Assembly: GCF_003946625.1 (NCBI RefSeq)
Contig: NZ_RHOR01000009.1
Coordinates: forward strand, 30,832 to 94,831
DNA from: Companilactobacillus kedongensis
GTDB lineage: Bacteria; Bacillota; Bacilli; Lactobacillales; Lactobacillaceae
DNA: 64,000 nucleotides
Direction: 5' to 3'
Shown: positions 36,642 to 45,558 of the stretch, one piece after another
Numbering within the stretch: the stretch's first letter is position 1
Layout: every line of letters starts with the position of its first letter
The notes under the pieces: model-generated
What the model was told of the DNA's origin: nothing
The model's input: the letters and a program-made list of their open reading frames with translations, nothing else
Databases searched by the model: none
Made by a program: the position numbers and the translations under genes

Positions 36642-37517
36642 TTGAAAAAAAGACTGGTGGCTATTTTTACATTATTTTTTTCGGCAATTCTAGTATTAAC
36701 GGGTTGCAAGGGGAGTAATGGCCAACAAACAATTACGGCCGTGGGTTCGTCCGCTGCACAACCGTTAGTGGAATTAGCGGGGGAAGAATTTACAAAAAAT
36801 AATCCTAATGAATACATCAACGTGCAAGGTGGAGGTACCGGTACTGGATTGAGTCAAATTCAGCAAGGTGCGGTAGATATTGGTAACTCTGATCTATACG
36901 CTGAACAAAAAAAGAATATTGATGCTAAAGATCTAGTAGATCATCGCATTGCGGCAGTGGGGATGGTTCCTATTGTCAATAAAGGGGTAAAGATAGATTC
37001 TTTAACGATCAAACAGTTAAGACAAATTTTTTCTGGTCAAGTTACTAACTGGAAACAAGTTGGTGGACAAGACTTACCTATAACAATCATTAATCGTGCC
37101 AATGGTAGTGGTACTCGTTCAGCATTTGAAGATGATGTTATGAACGGAACCCCTTCAGCAAGTTCTCAAGAACAAGATTCCAGTGGTATGGTTCGTCAAA
37201 TCGTATACAATACTCAAGGTTCTATTAGTTATTTAGCTATGCCATATTTGAATGACACCGTTAAATCACTTGAAGTTGGCGGAGTCAAACCAACTATGAA
37301 AAATATTGAAAATAATACTTGGAAGATTTGGTCGTATGAACATCTTTATACTAAGGGACAACCTAAAGGTATGACGAAGCGTTTCTTGGACTACATTATG
37401 ACCAATCATGTACAGAATAAAGTCGTTAAAGCTTTGGGATATGTACCAATTAAGAATATGCAGTATCAAAAAGATTATAAGGGTAATGTAACCCCAGTTC
37501 CAAAGGAGGGAGATTAA
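36642..37517 (+). CDS. pstS: phosphate ABC transporter substrate-binding lipoprotein PstS
   Basis: 291-residue phosphate-binding lipoprotein with signal peptide and lipobox L-T-G-C (lipidated C22). The ligand loops V-G-S-S-A-A-Q-P and G-S-G-T-R-S-A-F are present. The start is TTG 36642 with GAGGTGAG at 36630-36637; the ATG-started extension runs into the phoR terminator. First gene of pstSCAB1B2-phoU. Confidence 0.95.
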   Translation: MKKRLVAIFTLFFSAILVLTGCKGSNGQQTITAVGSSAAQPLVELAGEEFTKNNPNEYINVQGGGTGTGLSQIQQGAVDIGNSDLYAEQKKNIDAKDLVDHRIAAVGMVPIVNKGVKIDSLTIKQLRQIFSGQVTNWKQVGGQDLPITIINRANGSGTRSAFEDDVMNGTPSASSQEQDSSGMVRQIVYNTQGSISYLAMPYLNDTVKSLEVGGVKPTMKNIENNTWKIWSYEHLYTKGQPKGMTKRFLDYIMTNHVQNKVVKALGYVPIKNMQYQKDYKGNVTPVPKEGD

Positions 37518-37518
37518 A

Positions 37519-38439
37519 TTGAAAGATCCAATTAGAGAAAGTTTAACTAAAAAGTCTGTCTCTGCAAAACGTGAAACTAAAGGTAAAATCATTTCATTTA
37601 GTTTTACAGCTGTAATCGTTATTTTAGTGGTTACAATTATTGGTTTCGTAGCATCGAGAGGTCTAGTGATCTTCTTTAAGGATGGCGTTAATCCCATTGA
37701 CTTCTTGACGCATTCAGTTTGGGCTCCCGATAAATTAGATAGTGCCGGGCATCCGATTGTTGGTGCTGCACCGATGATCGTCGGTTCATTCGCGGTTACT
37801 TTGATTGCAGCGTTGATCGGAACACCGTTTGCGATTGCTGCAGCAATTTTTATGACTGAAATTTCACCTAAATTAGGTCGTAAGATCTTACAACCAGTAA
37901 TTGAATTATTAGTTGGTATTCCTTCAGTTGTTTATGGATTTATCGGACTAACAATTGTTGTACCATTTGTCAGAAGTATCGCTGGCGGCAGTGGCTTTGG
38001 TATTTTGGCGGGATCATTTGTTTTATTTGTTATGATCTTACCAACAATTACGTCTATGTCAGTTGATGCGTTAAAAGCCGTTCCAGAATATTATCGTGAA
38101 GCTTCATTAGCTTTAGGAGCAACACGCTGGCAAACAATTCATAAGGTTATTTTAAGAGCCGCTTCGCCAGGATTATTAACGGCAGTTGTTTTTGGTATGT
38201 CACGTGCTTTTGGTGAAGCATTGGCCGTACAAATGGTTATTGGTAACGCTATGCTCTTGCCACAAAACTTAGTATCACCATCATCTACTCTAACGTCTGT
38301 ATTAACGATGAATATGGGTAATACGATCATGGGTTCAACACCAAATGATGCGCTCTGGTCACTAGCATTACTATTGTTGCTTATGTCACTGTTATTCAAC
38401 TTCGTAATAAGATTGATTGCTAAGCGAGGTGAGTTCTAG
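37519..38439 (+). CDS. pstC: phosphate ABC transporter permease PstC
   Basis: 306-residue permease with six membrane helices and the cytoplasmic EAA loop (E-A-S-L-A-L-G-A-T-R-W-Q-T). TTG start at 37519 behind AAGGAGGG. It begins 1 nt after the pstS stop and overlaps pstA by 1 nt. Confidence 0.95.
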   Translation: MKDPIRESLTKKSVSAKRETKGKIISFSFTAVIVILVVTIIGFVASRGLVIFFKDGVNPIDFLTHSVWAPDKLDSAGHPIVGAAPMIVGSFAVTLIAALIGTPFAIAAAIFMTEISPKLGRKILQPVIELLVGIPSVVYGFIGLTIVVPFVRSIAGGSGFGILAGSFVLFVMILPTITSMSVDALKAVPEYYREASLALGATRWQTIHKVILRAASPGLLTAVVFGMSRAFGEALAVQMVIGNAMLLPQNLVSPSSTLTSVLTMNMGNTIMGSTPNDALWSLALLLLLMSLLFNFVIRLIAKRGEF

Positions 38440-39326
38440 TGTTTAATGAAAAAGTTAAAGATAAAATTGCGACAAGCGTCATCTATATTATGTCTGGGAT
38501 CATTGTTTTGATCCTAGCTGGATTGTTAATTTATATTTTGGGAAGTGGCCTTCGTTATGTTAACTGGCACTTTCTAACATCAGGATCAAAAGCCTTTCAA
38601 GCTGGAAGCGGGATTGGTATTCAGCTATTCAATTCGTTTTTCTTATTGATCCTTTCAATGATCATCTCGATTCCTATCGCTATATCAGCAGGTATCTTCT
38701 TGTCAGAATATGCTGGTAAAAATAAGTTAGTTGAACTTATTAGGATCTCAATTGAAGTTTTGAGTTCATTGCCATCGATCGTTGTTGGTTTATTTGGATT
38801 CTTGATCTTTGTTATTAGTTTTAAGTTTGGATTCTCAATTATTTCTGGTGCATTGACACTTACTGTCTTTAATTTACCAATTTTGACGAGAAATGTTGAA
38901 GACTCTTTGAAATCTGTACCTCAATCACAACGTGAAGCTGGCTTGGCCTTAGGATTATCAAAATGGGAAACAGTTATTCACGTTATTATTCCTGATGGTT
39001 TGCCTGGTATTATTACTGGGATGATCATTGGTGCTGGTAGAGTTTTCGGTGAAGCCGCTGCTTTGATCTATACAGCTGGTCAAAGTGCTCCGCCATTAGA
39101 TTTTACAAATTGGAATATTTTCAGTATCACAAGTCCTTTGAATCTTATGCGTCCTGCTGAAACATTGGCAGTTCATATTTGGAAAGTTAACTCAGAAGGT
39201 TTAATCCCTGATGCAGTCCAAGTTTCTGCTGGTGCATCAGCTGTTTTGATCATTGCTGTTTTGATTTTTAACCTGCTATCAAGATACATTGGTAATTTAG
39301 TTTATAAGAGAATGACGGGGAAATAA
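38439..39326 (+). CDS. pstA: phosphate ABC transporter permease PstA
   Basis: 295-residue second permease with six helices and EAA loop (E-A-G-L-A-L-G-L-S-K-W-E-T). GTG start at 38439 overlapping the pstC stop (TAGTG), with GAGGTGAG upstream. Confidence 0.95.
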   Translation: MFNEKVKDKIATSVIYIMSGIIVLILAGLLIYILGSGLRYVNWHFLTSGSKAFQAGSGIGIQLFNSFFLLILSMIISIPIAISAGIFLSEYAGKNKLVELIRISIEVLSSLPSIVVGLFGFLIFVISFKFGFSIISGALTLTVFNLPILTRNVEDSLKSVPQSQREAGLALGLSKWETVIHVIIPDGLPGIITGMIIGAGRVFGEAAALIYTAGQSAPPLDFTNWNIFSITSPLNLMRPAETLAVHIWKVNSEGLIPDAVQVSAGASAVLIIAVLIFNLLSRYIGNLVYKRMTGK

Positions 39327-39329
39327 CTT

Positions 39330-40133
39330 ATGGCTGATGAACAAGAACAATACATTTATCATTTAGATGAACAAGAACATGAAATTGCTATGGAAACAAA
39401 AAATCTACAAGTTTTCTATGGTCAAAAAGAAGCCATGCATAAAGCTTCATTACAATTTGAACGTTACAAGATCACTTCTCTTATCGGTGCGTCTGGATCT
39501 GGCAAGTCAACTTTCTTGCGTTCTTTAAATCGAATGAACGACAATGTTCCTGGGGCCAGTGTTAAGGGGCAAATTATGTATCGCGGACTGGATATCAATA
39601 AGAATGATGTTGATATTTACGAAACTAGAAAGCATATTGGAATGGTTTTCCAACGTCCAAATCCTTTCTCCAAATCAATCTATGACAACATAACTTTTGC
39701 ACTAAAACGTCACGGTCTGCACGACAAAGATAAATTAGATGAGATCGTTGAAACAACACTCAAGCAAGCATCATTATGGGAACAAGTCAAGGATGATTTG
39801 AATAAAAGTGCCTTGGCGCTATCAGGTGGACAACAACAACGTCTCTGTATCGCCCGTGCTATCGCAATGAAGCCGGATATTTTATTAATGGACGAACCGG
39901 CTAGTGCGCTGGACCCTATTTCTACTTCTAACGTAGAAGAAACTATGCTAAGTTTAAAAGACAGTTTTACTATTATTATTGTTACTCATAATATGCAGCA
40001 AGCTGCCAGAATTAGTGATTATACAGCCTTCTTCCACATGGGACATGCGGTAGAATTTAATGAAACAAGAAAAATCTTTACACGTCCAAAAATTAAGACC
40101 ACTGAAGATTATGTTTCTGGACATTTTGGATAG
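39330..40133 (+). CDS. pstB: phosphate ABC transporter ATPase PstB (first copy)
   Basis: 267-residue ATPase: Walker A G-A-S-G-S-G-K-S, signature L-S-G-G-Q-Q-Q-R, Walker B I-L-L-M-D-E-P. It has a Glu/Gln-rich 20-residue N-terminal extension relative to the second copy. One of two adjacent PstB paralogues, a common lactobacillar and streptococcal arrangement. Confidence 0.95.
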   Translation: MADEQEQYIYHLDEQEHEIAMETKNLQVFYGQKEAMHKASLQFERYKITSLIGASGSGKSTFLRSLNRMNDNVPGASVKGQIMYRGLDINKNDVDIYETRKHIGMVFQRPNPFSKSIYDNITFALKRHGLHDKDKLDEIVETTLKQASLWEQVKDDLNKSALALSGGQQQRLCIARAIAMKPDILLMDEPASALDPISTSNVEETMLSLKDSFTIIIVTHNMQQAARISDYTAFFHMGHAVEFNETRKIFTRPKIKTTEDYVSGHFG

Positions 40134-40143
40134 GAGAAAAACT

Positions 40144-40908
40144 TTGGCTGAAAAGAAAAAAATTTTGACATCATCAGATGTTCATTTGTTTTATGGTAAA
40201 AAAGAGGCCTTAAAGGGAATTAACCTTGATTTCAATGAACATGAGATCACGGCCTTAATTGGACCATCAGGTTGTGGTAAGTCAACATATCTACGTTGTC
40301 TAAACCGAATGAACGATCTGATCCCGAGTGTAACTATCACAGGAACTATTTGTTTAAATGGCAAAAATATTTACGCACCAAACGTTGATACGGTAGAATT
40401 AAGGAAACAGGTGGGAATGGTTTTCCAACAACCTAATCCATTTCCATTTTCCGTATATGATAATGTTATTTATGGTTTGAGATTGGCTGGAGTCAAGGAT
40501 AAGTCAGTTCTTGATGAAGCCGTAGAAACAAGTTTGCAAAAAGCGGCTGTCTGGGATGATGTAAAAGACAAGTTGCATCAGAGTGCTTTGTCATTATCAG
40601 GTGGACAACAACAGAGAGTTTGTATCGCTAGAGTTCTAGCAGTTAAACCTGATATCATTTTGCTAGATGAGCCAACTTCAGCCCTAGATCCAATTTCTTC
40701 CGCAAAAGTCGAAAATACTTTACTTGAATTGCGTGATGATTATACAATTATTACCGTAACTCATAATATGCAACAGGCTTCAAGGATCTCCGATCAAACG
40801 GCATTCTTCTTGAATGGAGAATTGATTGAATCAGACAAAACAAAAAACATTTTCTTGAATCCACAACAAAAACAAACAGAAGATTATATTTCCGGAAAAT
40901 TCGGATAG
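40144..40908 (+). CDS. pstB: phosphate ABC transporter ATPase PstB (second copy)
   Basis: 254-residue paralogue: Walker A G-P-S-G-C-G-K-S, signature L-S-G-G-Q-Q-Q-R, Walker B I-I-L-L-D-E-P. The start is TTG 40144 (AGGAG at 40132-40136, 7-nt spacing); the longer in-frame extension overlaps the first copy. The clear divergence from the neighbour argues against a recent duplication. Confidence 0.94.
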   Translation: MAEKKKILTSSDVHLFYGKKEALKGINLDFNEHEITALIGPSGCGKSTYLRCLNRMNDLIPSVTITGTICLNGKNIYAPNVDTVELRKQVGMVFQQPNPFPFSVYDNVIYGLRLAGVKDKSVLDEAVETSLQKAAVWDDVKDKLHQSALSLSGGQQQRVCIARVLAVKPDIILLDEPTSALDPISSAKVENTLLELRDDYTIITVTHNMQQASRISDQTAFFLNGELIESDKTKNIFLNPQQKQTEDYISGKFG

Positions 40909-40920
40909 GGGGCAAAATTC

Positions 40921-41598
40921 ATGCGTAGTACGTTCGAGGAAGAACTCAGTAATTTACATTTAAGATTCTCAGAGATGGGAATGATGGCCAGTGAGGCTAT
41001 TATGAAATCCGTTAAGGGATACATTGATCACGATAAAGAATTGGCAAAGGATGTACTTTTAAAAGACCATTTCATCAACGTTAGAGAAATGGATCTAGAA
41101 AAAGATTCCTTTGAAATGATAGCTCTACAACAACCAGTTACATCTGATTTAAGAATGATCGTGACGGTTTTAAAAGCTAGTTCAGATTTGGAAAGAATCG
41201 GGGATCATGCAGTAAGTATTGCACAAGAGACTATCCGTGTTAAGGGTGAGCATAGAATCCCAGAAATTGAAAAATTGATTGCTGAGATGGGTGAATTAAG
41301 TACAAGTATCGTTGAAGATTCACTTGAAGCTTACCTAAAAAAAGATGAAGATCTAGCTCGTGAAGTTTCACATCGTGATATTAAAATCGATGAAAAGAGT
41401 CGTGCTATCAGTAAATTGTGTATTGAAGATATGCAAAAGAAGTCCGACAATGTATTGAGCGGTACATCTTACATGTTGGTTGCCAGTTATCTCGAGCGTG
41501 TCGGTGATTATGCAACTAATATCTGTGAGTGGGTCGTTTACTTAAATAGTGGCCACGTAGTGGAACTTAATAATAAGAGATCCAATAAAAAGATGTAG
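40921..41598 (+). CDS. phoU: phosphate signalling regulator PhoU
   Basis: 225-residue all-helical protein with two PhoU repeats, each holding a metal-binding E/D-x-x-x-D-like pattern (S-S-D-L-E-R-I-G-D-H and S-Y-L-E-R-V-G-D-Y). It links Pst transporter state to PhoR. GGGGG lies 9 nt upstream. Last gene of the pst operon. Confidence 0.95.
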   Translation: MRSTFEEELSNLHLRFSEMGMMASEAIMKSVKGYIDHDKELAKDVLLKDHFINVREMDLEKDSFEMIALQQPVTSDLRMIVTVLKASSDLERIGDHAVSIAQETIRVKGEHRIPEIEKLIAEMGELSTSIVEDSLEAYLKKDEDLAREVSHRDIKIDEKSRAISKLCIEDMQKKSDNVLSGTSYMLVASYLERVGDYATNICEWVVYLNSGHVVELNNKRSNKKM

Positions 41599-41599
41599 T

Positions 41600-41628
41600 T
41601 TGAATTTTACACAACTATGTTGTATATT
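41600..41628 (+). promoter_or_regulatory. candidate promoter of the PspC gene
   Basis: TTGAAT 41600-41605, 17-nt spacer, TATATT 41623-41628. Confidence 0.5.
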
Positions 41629-41654
41629 TTGGAAACAAGTTGAGGTGAAATTTA

Positions 41655-41918
41655 TTGAAGGAAAGAATTACTAGATCAAGTGATGATCGCTTTCTTGCTG
41701 GTGTATGCGGTGGTATTGGTGAACATTTTGGAATTGATTCCACTTGGATCAGATTGGGATTTATTTTTATAACACCATTCAGTTATTTCTTATCAATACT
41801 TGTTTACATAGCCTGTGTCTTCTTGATGCCTGAGAAGCGCAATGTGCAAGAAACAAGCTATCATAGACGTCACCATAGAAGAGATTCGACTAAGGAGTTG
41901 AACAAAAACAAAAAATGA
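41655..41918 (+). CDS. PspC domain membrane protein
   Basis: 87-residue PspC-domain protein: soluble start with F-L-A-G-V-C-G-G-I-G near residue 13, one long hydrophobic segment (about 32-58), and a basic His/Arg tail. PspC-type proteins act in envelope stress. TTG start behind GAGGTGA. Overlaps the next gene by 4 nt. Confidence 0.88.
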   Translation: MKERITRSSDDRFLAGVCGGIGEHFGIDSTWIRLGFIFITPFSYFLSILVYIACVFLMPEKRNVQETSYHRRHHRRDSTKELNKNKK

Positions 41919-42280
41919 AATTATTAATTAAAGTGGCCATTCATACGCTGTTATTTCTAGCGATAGCGCGTCTATTACCAAACATGTTCAGAGTTGATAG
42001 TTTAGCAACGGCAATTTTAGCTAGTTTTGTTTTAGTTTTGTTAAACTGGACTGTCAAACCGATCCTACATGTTATTTCATTCCCAATAACGTTTATAACG
42101 TTTGGGTTGTTCTCTTTTGTGATCAGTGCAATCACGTTGGAGTTAACTTCAGCTATCTTGGGTTCGAATAGTTTTTACTTTAGTAGTTTCGGAGCTGCCT
42201 TATTGGTAGCCGTAATTCTAGCCATTTGTAATTCAATTATAAATAGCTATACCATGAACAATTTTCAAAGACGCGTCTAA
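41915..42280 (+). CDS. phage holin family 4 / YvlD-like membrane protein
   Basis: 121-residue protein with four membrane helices, DUF360/PF04020 (YvlD) type. YvlD-like genes sit with PspC-like genes in Firmicutes envelope-stress operons; no phage genes are nearby, so a true holin role is unlikely. Overlaps the PspC gene; followed by a terminator. Confidence 0.83.
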   Translation: MKLLIKVAIHTLLFLAIARLLPNMFRVDSLATAILASFVLVLLNWTVKPILHVISFPITFITFGLFSFVISAITLELTSAILGSNSFYFSSFGAALLVAVILAICNSIINSYTMNNFQRRV

Positions 42281-42293
42281 GACGCGTTTTTTT
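42271..42293 (+). terminator. terminator after YvlD-like gene
   Basis: ACGCGT 42271-42276 / ACGCGT 42282-42287 (self-complementary arms), 5-nt loop, seven T residues. Confidence 0.8.
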
Positions 42294-42345
42294 AATATCA
42301 ATAAAATGATAGAATTAAAAAAAAGATGATTTGTGAGGGTTGATT

Positions 42346-43290
42346 ATGTCAAGTTTTGTTACAGTAGCTGATTTAGTTAAGGATAATGAATTAAAAGTTT
42401 ATAGTGGTGAGGAGCTTTTAAGTACAAAGAAGATCACAACTAGTGATATTTCTCGTCCCGGGATCGAGTTAACAGGTTATTTTGATTACTACCCAAGTGA
42501 AAGAATTCAACTGATCGGACAAACTGAGTCAGCGTATTCAGTTTCGATGACTGCTAATAATCGCTATAAGGTCATGTTAGAAATCTGTCGTGAAGATACA
42601 CCGGTTTTATTGATTTCACGTGCTATCCAACCAAGCGATGAATTGTTGAAAGCAGCTGAAGAACACAAAGTTCCAGTTATTGGATCTGAATTACCAACGA
42701 CAAGACTTTCAAGTATGATTACAGAATATTTGGATCGTCGTTTAGCACCAAGAGAGTCAATTCATGGTGTTTTTGTTGATGTATACGGAATTGGTATTCT
42801 GTTAACTGGACACTCTCGTATTGGTAAAAGTGAGACTGCTTTGGAATTAGTTAAACGTGGACACCGTTTGATTGCTGATGATCGTGTTGATGTTTACCAA
42901 CAAGATGAGAAGACTATTGTTGGTGAAGCGCCTAAGATCTTAAATCATTTACTAGAAATTCGTGGAATTGGTATCATTGATGTTATGAATCTCTTTGGTG
43001 CCGGTGCTGTTCGTTCATCGAGTGATATTCAGCTGATTATTAATTTGGAGAATTGGTCACCTGACAAGAACTATGATCGAATCGGTTCGATGGAAGATAA
43101 ACGTGAGATTTTTGATGTTAAAGTTCCACAGATCACGGTGCCTGTAAAAGTTGGTCGTAATATTTCAATTATTATTGAAGTTGCGGCTATGAACTATCGT
43201 GCTAAAAAAATGGGATACGATGCAACTAAGAAATTTGAAGAGAATTTAGGGGCTTTGATTCAAGATAATACAAATAAGGAAGAAAAATAA
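42346..43290 (+). CDS. hprK: HPr kinase/phosphorylase
   Basis: 314-residue bifunctional enzyme that phosphorylates HPr at Ser46 and reverses this, setting CcpA-dependent catabolite control. P-loop G-H-S-R-I-G-K-S at 155-162; the HPrK signature [10 protein letters not shown] follows near 205-215. ATG 42346 with GTGAGGGT upstream. Overlaps lgt by 1 nt, the standard order. CcpA output is visible here as the cre at hpf. Confidence 0.97.
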   Translation: MSSFVTVADLVKDNELKVYSGEELLSTKKITTSDISRPGIELTGYFDYYPSERIQLIGQTESAYSVSMTANNRYKVMLEICREDTPVLLISRAIQPSDELLKAAEEHKVPVIGSELPTTRLSSMITEYLDRRLAPRESIHGVFVDVYGIGILLTGHSRIGKSETALELVKRGHRLIADDRVDVYQQDEKTIVGEAPKILNHLLEIRGIGIIDVMNLFGAGAVRSSSDIQLIINLENWSPDKNYDRIGSMEDKREIFDVKVPQITVPVKVGRNISIIIEVAAMNYRAKKMGYDATKKFEENLGALIQDNTNKEEK

Positions 43291-44102
43291 TGCTTAATTT
43301 ATTAGCTTTGAATCCGATTGCTTTTAATCTTGGCGGATTGCAGATTCACTGGTATGGATTGATAATCGCTATAGGAGCTCTGGTTGGTGTCGTTATGGCC
43401 ATATCTGAAGCTAAGAGACGTGATGTTGATCCGGAAAATATCTTGGATCTAGTTTTGTACGGTGTACCGATCGGGTTGATCGGTGCTAGGATTTACTACG
43501 TTATTTTTGAATTACCATTTTACATGGCTAATCCAGGTGAGATCATTAAGATCTGGCACGGTGGTATCGCCATTTATGGTGGCTTGATTGCAGCTTTTAT
43601 TGTTTTGATCGTATTATGCAAGAAAAGAAATATTTCAATTTGGACGATGTTAGATATTGCTGCGCCCTCAGTTTTGTTAGGACAGATTGTCGGTCGCTGG
43701 GGTAATTTTATGAATCAAGAAGCATTTGGTGGTAAAACTACTTTAAGCTTTCTACAATCGTTACATTTACCAGATTTTATCGTGCAACAAATGTATATTA
43801 ATGGTGCTTATCGTCAACCTACATTTTTGTATGAATCTAGTTGGAATTTGATTGGATTGATCATTATCTTGGCATTACGTCATCGTAAACAGTTCTTTAA
43901 ACGCGGGGAAGTATTTTTAGCTTACCTAGTTTGGTATCCTTTAGGCAGATTTTTCGTTGAAGGTATGAGAACTGATAGTTTGTATATTTTACCGGGTATC
44001 AGGGTCTCGCAGGCATTATCTTTGATTTTGTTAGCCGTTGCGGTTATCCTAATCATCTATCGACGTAAGAAATATCAGGAACCTTGGTATCAAGACGTTT
44101 GA
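43290..44102 (+). CDS. lgt: prolipoprotein diacylglyceryl transferase
   Basis: 270-residue polytopic enzyme transferring diacylglycerol from phosphatidylglycerol to lipobox Cys. Signature G-R-W-G-N-F-x-N-Q-E-A-F-G near 130-143 and H-G-G-I-A-I-Y-G-G near 90. Substrates in this window include PstS. ATG overlaps the hprK stop. Confidence 0.97.
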   Translation: MLNLLALNPIAFNLGGLQIHWYGLIIAIGALVGVVMAISEAKRRDVDPENILDLVLYGVPIGLIGARIYYVIFELPFYMANPGEIIKIWHGGIAIYGGLIAAFIVLIVLCKKRNISIWTMLDIAAPSVLLGQIVGRWGNFMNQEAFGGKTTLSFLQSLHLPDFIVQQMYINGAYRQPTFLYESSWNLIGLIIILALRHRKQFFKRGEVFLAYLVWYPLGRFFVEGMRTDSLYILPGIRVSQALSLILLAVAVILIIYRRKKYQEPWYQDV

Positions 44103-44168
44103 GCAAGTTAATAGCAATTTAAAATTAAAATGGTAATATTTGATAGGTATTTATGAGGAGGTAAACTG

Positions 44169-45107
44169 ATGAAAACATATGATGTTGTTGTAATTGGAGC
44201 AGGTCCTGGTGGATTGACCGCCGCACTTTATGCTTCACGTGCAAACTTGTCAGTAATGATTTTAGACCGTGGTATTTACGGTGGACAAATGAATAATACT
44301 GCGGAGATCGAAAACTATCCTGGTTTCGATTCAATCCTGGGACCAGATTTGAGTGAAAAGATGTATAATTCATCAACTCGTTTTGGAGCCGATTTTGGTT
44401 ATGGAACAGTTGAATCAGTTGAGGATAAAGGTAACGTTAAAGTTATCCACACTGATGATGGTGATTATGAAACTAAAGTTGTTATTATCGCAACTGGTTC
44501 ACAATATAAGAAAATTGGTGTTCCTGGTGAAAATGAATTATCAGGACGCGGAGTTTCATACTGTGCTGTATGTGATGGTGCTTTCTTCAAGGATCAAGAT
44601 GTAGCAGTTATTGGTGGTGGAGATTCAGCCGTCGAGGAGGGTGTTTACCTAACTCAAATGGCTAAATCAGTAACAATTATTCACCGTCGTGATCAATTGC
44701 GTGCTCAAAAAGTTCTTCAAGATCGTGCCTTCAAGAATGATAAAATCAAGTTCGTTTGGAATGCTGATGTTAAAGAAATTACCAGCGAAAACGATAAAGT
44801 TTCAGGCGTTAAGTATGTAGATAAAGAAACCGGCGAAGAGCATGTTGTTCCTGCCAAGGGTGCATTTATCTATGTTGGTATTCAACCAATGACAGAACCA
44901 TTCGAAAGCTTAGGCGTTTTGGATAGTGAAGGTTGGATCGATACAAATGAAAATATGGAAACAAACATTGCCGGTGTTTATGCAGTTGGGGATGTTCGCA
45001 AGAAGAGTCTTCGTCAAGTGGCTATTGCCGTTGGTGAAGGTGGAATTGCTGGACAGGAAGCTTTCAACTACATTCAAAAATTAGGTGATAAGGTTTCTGC
45101 TAAATAG
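44169..45107 (+). CDS. trxB: thioredoxin-disulfide reductase
   Basis: 312-residue flavoprotein that reduces thioredoxin with NADPH. FAD motif G-A-G-P-G-G at 10-15, redox pair C132-x-x-C135 (C-A-V-C, where C-A-T-C is more usual), NADPH motif G-G-G-D-S-A near 150 and the C-terminal G-D-V-R segment. GAGGAGG precedes the ATG. A plausible Spx-regulon member, but no direct site is visible. Confidence 0.96.
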   Translation: MKTYDVVVIGAGPGGLTAALYASRANLSVMILDRGIYGGQMNNTAEIENYPGFDSILGPDLSEKMYNSSTRFGADFGYGTVESVEDKGNVKVIHTDDGDYETKVVIIATGSQYKKIGVPGENELSGRGVSYCAVCDGAFFKDQDVAVIGGGDSAVEEGVYLTQMAKSVTIIHRRDQLRAQKVLQDRAFKNDKIKFVWNADVKEITSENDKVSGVKYVDKETGEEHVVPAKGAFIYVGIQPMTEPFESLGVLDSEGWIDTNENMETNIAGVYAVGDVRKKSLRQVAIAVGEGGIAGQEAFNYIQKLGDKVSAK

Positions 45108-45118
45108 TTAATAAATCA

Positions 45119-45152
45119 AAATCGTATTGCTTAAGTGCAATGCGATTTTTTT
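45119..45152 (+). terminator. trxB terminator
   Basis: 10-bp stem 45121-45130 / 45137-45146 (one G-T pair), 6-nt loop, T tract. Confidence 0.9.
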
Positions 45153-45161
45153 GTATAGATG

Positions 45162-45441
45162 ATGCTCAAAACCTAAGCGTTGATTTACGTGCTCTATTGA
45201 AATGCATTTACAATAAGCAAATCTCTGTGCTTACTACGCTTAATAATCGCACCAATTTTATTGGCACAATTCTTAAGCTAGGTAGTGCTCGAGAAAAGAC
45301 CGCTTATTGACATGCTCTATTGAAACGCACTTACAATCAACAGACTTCTGTGCTTACTACGACTAATAACCGCACCAACTTCGTTGGCACAATTCTTAGT
45401 CTAGGTAATGCTCAAAGTCTAAACGTTGATTGACGTGCTCT
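45162..45441. repeat. 123-bp tandem repeat, 2.3 copies, structured
   Basis: Full copies start at 45162 and 45285, and a partial third (34 bp) at 45408: an exact 123-bp period. Each full copy holds a hairpin around C-C-A-A/T-T-G-G with an outer stem: GCTTAA 45238-45243 / TTAAGC 45273-45278 in copy 1 and GACTAA 45361-45366 / TTAGTC 45396-45401 in copy 2. The stem differs between copies by compensatory pairs. No reading frame is open through it. It occupies most of the 451-nt gap 45108-45558; the rest holds the trxB terminator and the pgm promoter. Confidence 0.9.
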
Positions 45442-45510
45442 GATTTTAAGTAATATTTAATTTTTTATTGTTAAACTTTAGTAAATCAGTTTTTAATAGT
45501 TCTATGAGAT

Positions 45511-45519
45511 TGCTATAAT
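45511..45519 (+). promoter_or_regulatory. extended -10 of the phosphoglucomutase promoter
   Basis: TGCTATAAT (extended -10) is 40 nt before the start; only a weak TTTTAA at the -35 position (45491). Confidence 0.6.
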
Positions 45520-45558
45520 AGGAAAATGTAAGGTCTTACAAATTAGGAGGACGAATTA

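Noticed and set aside
37266..37697. 143-codon reverse-strand frame across pstS/pstC
   Set aside because: Overlaps two certain genes and resembles the complement of membrane-helix codons.
45168..45440. Reading frame through the 123-bp repeat (period divisible by three)
   Set aside because: One frame is open across most of copy 1, but stops appear once per unit at the repeat junction, and no start or ribosome-binding site is present; the changes between copies follow base pairing rather than codons.
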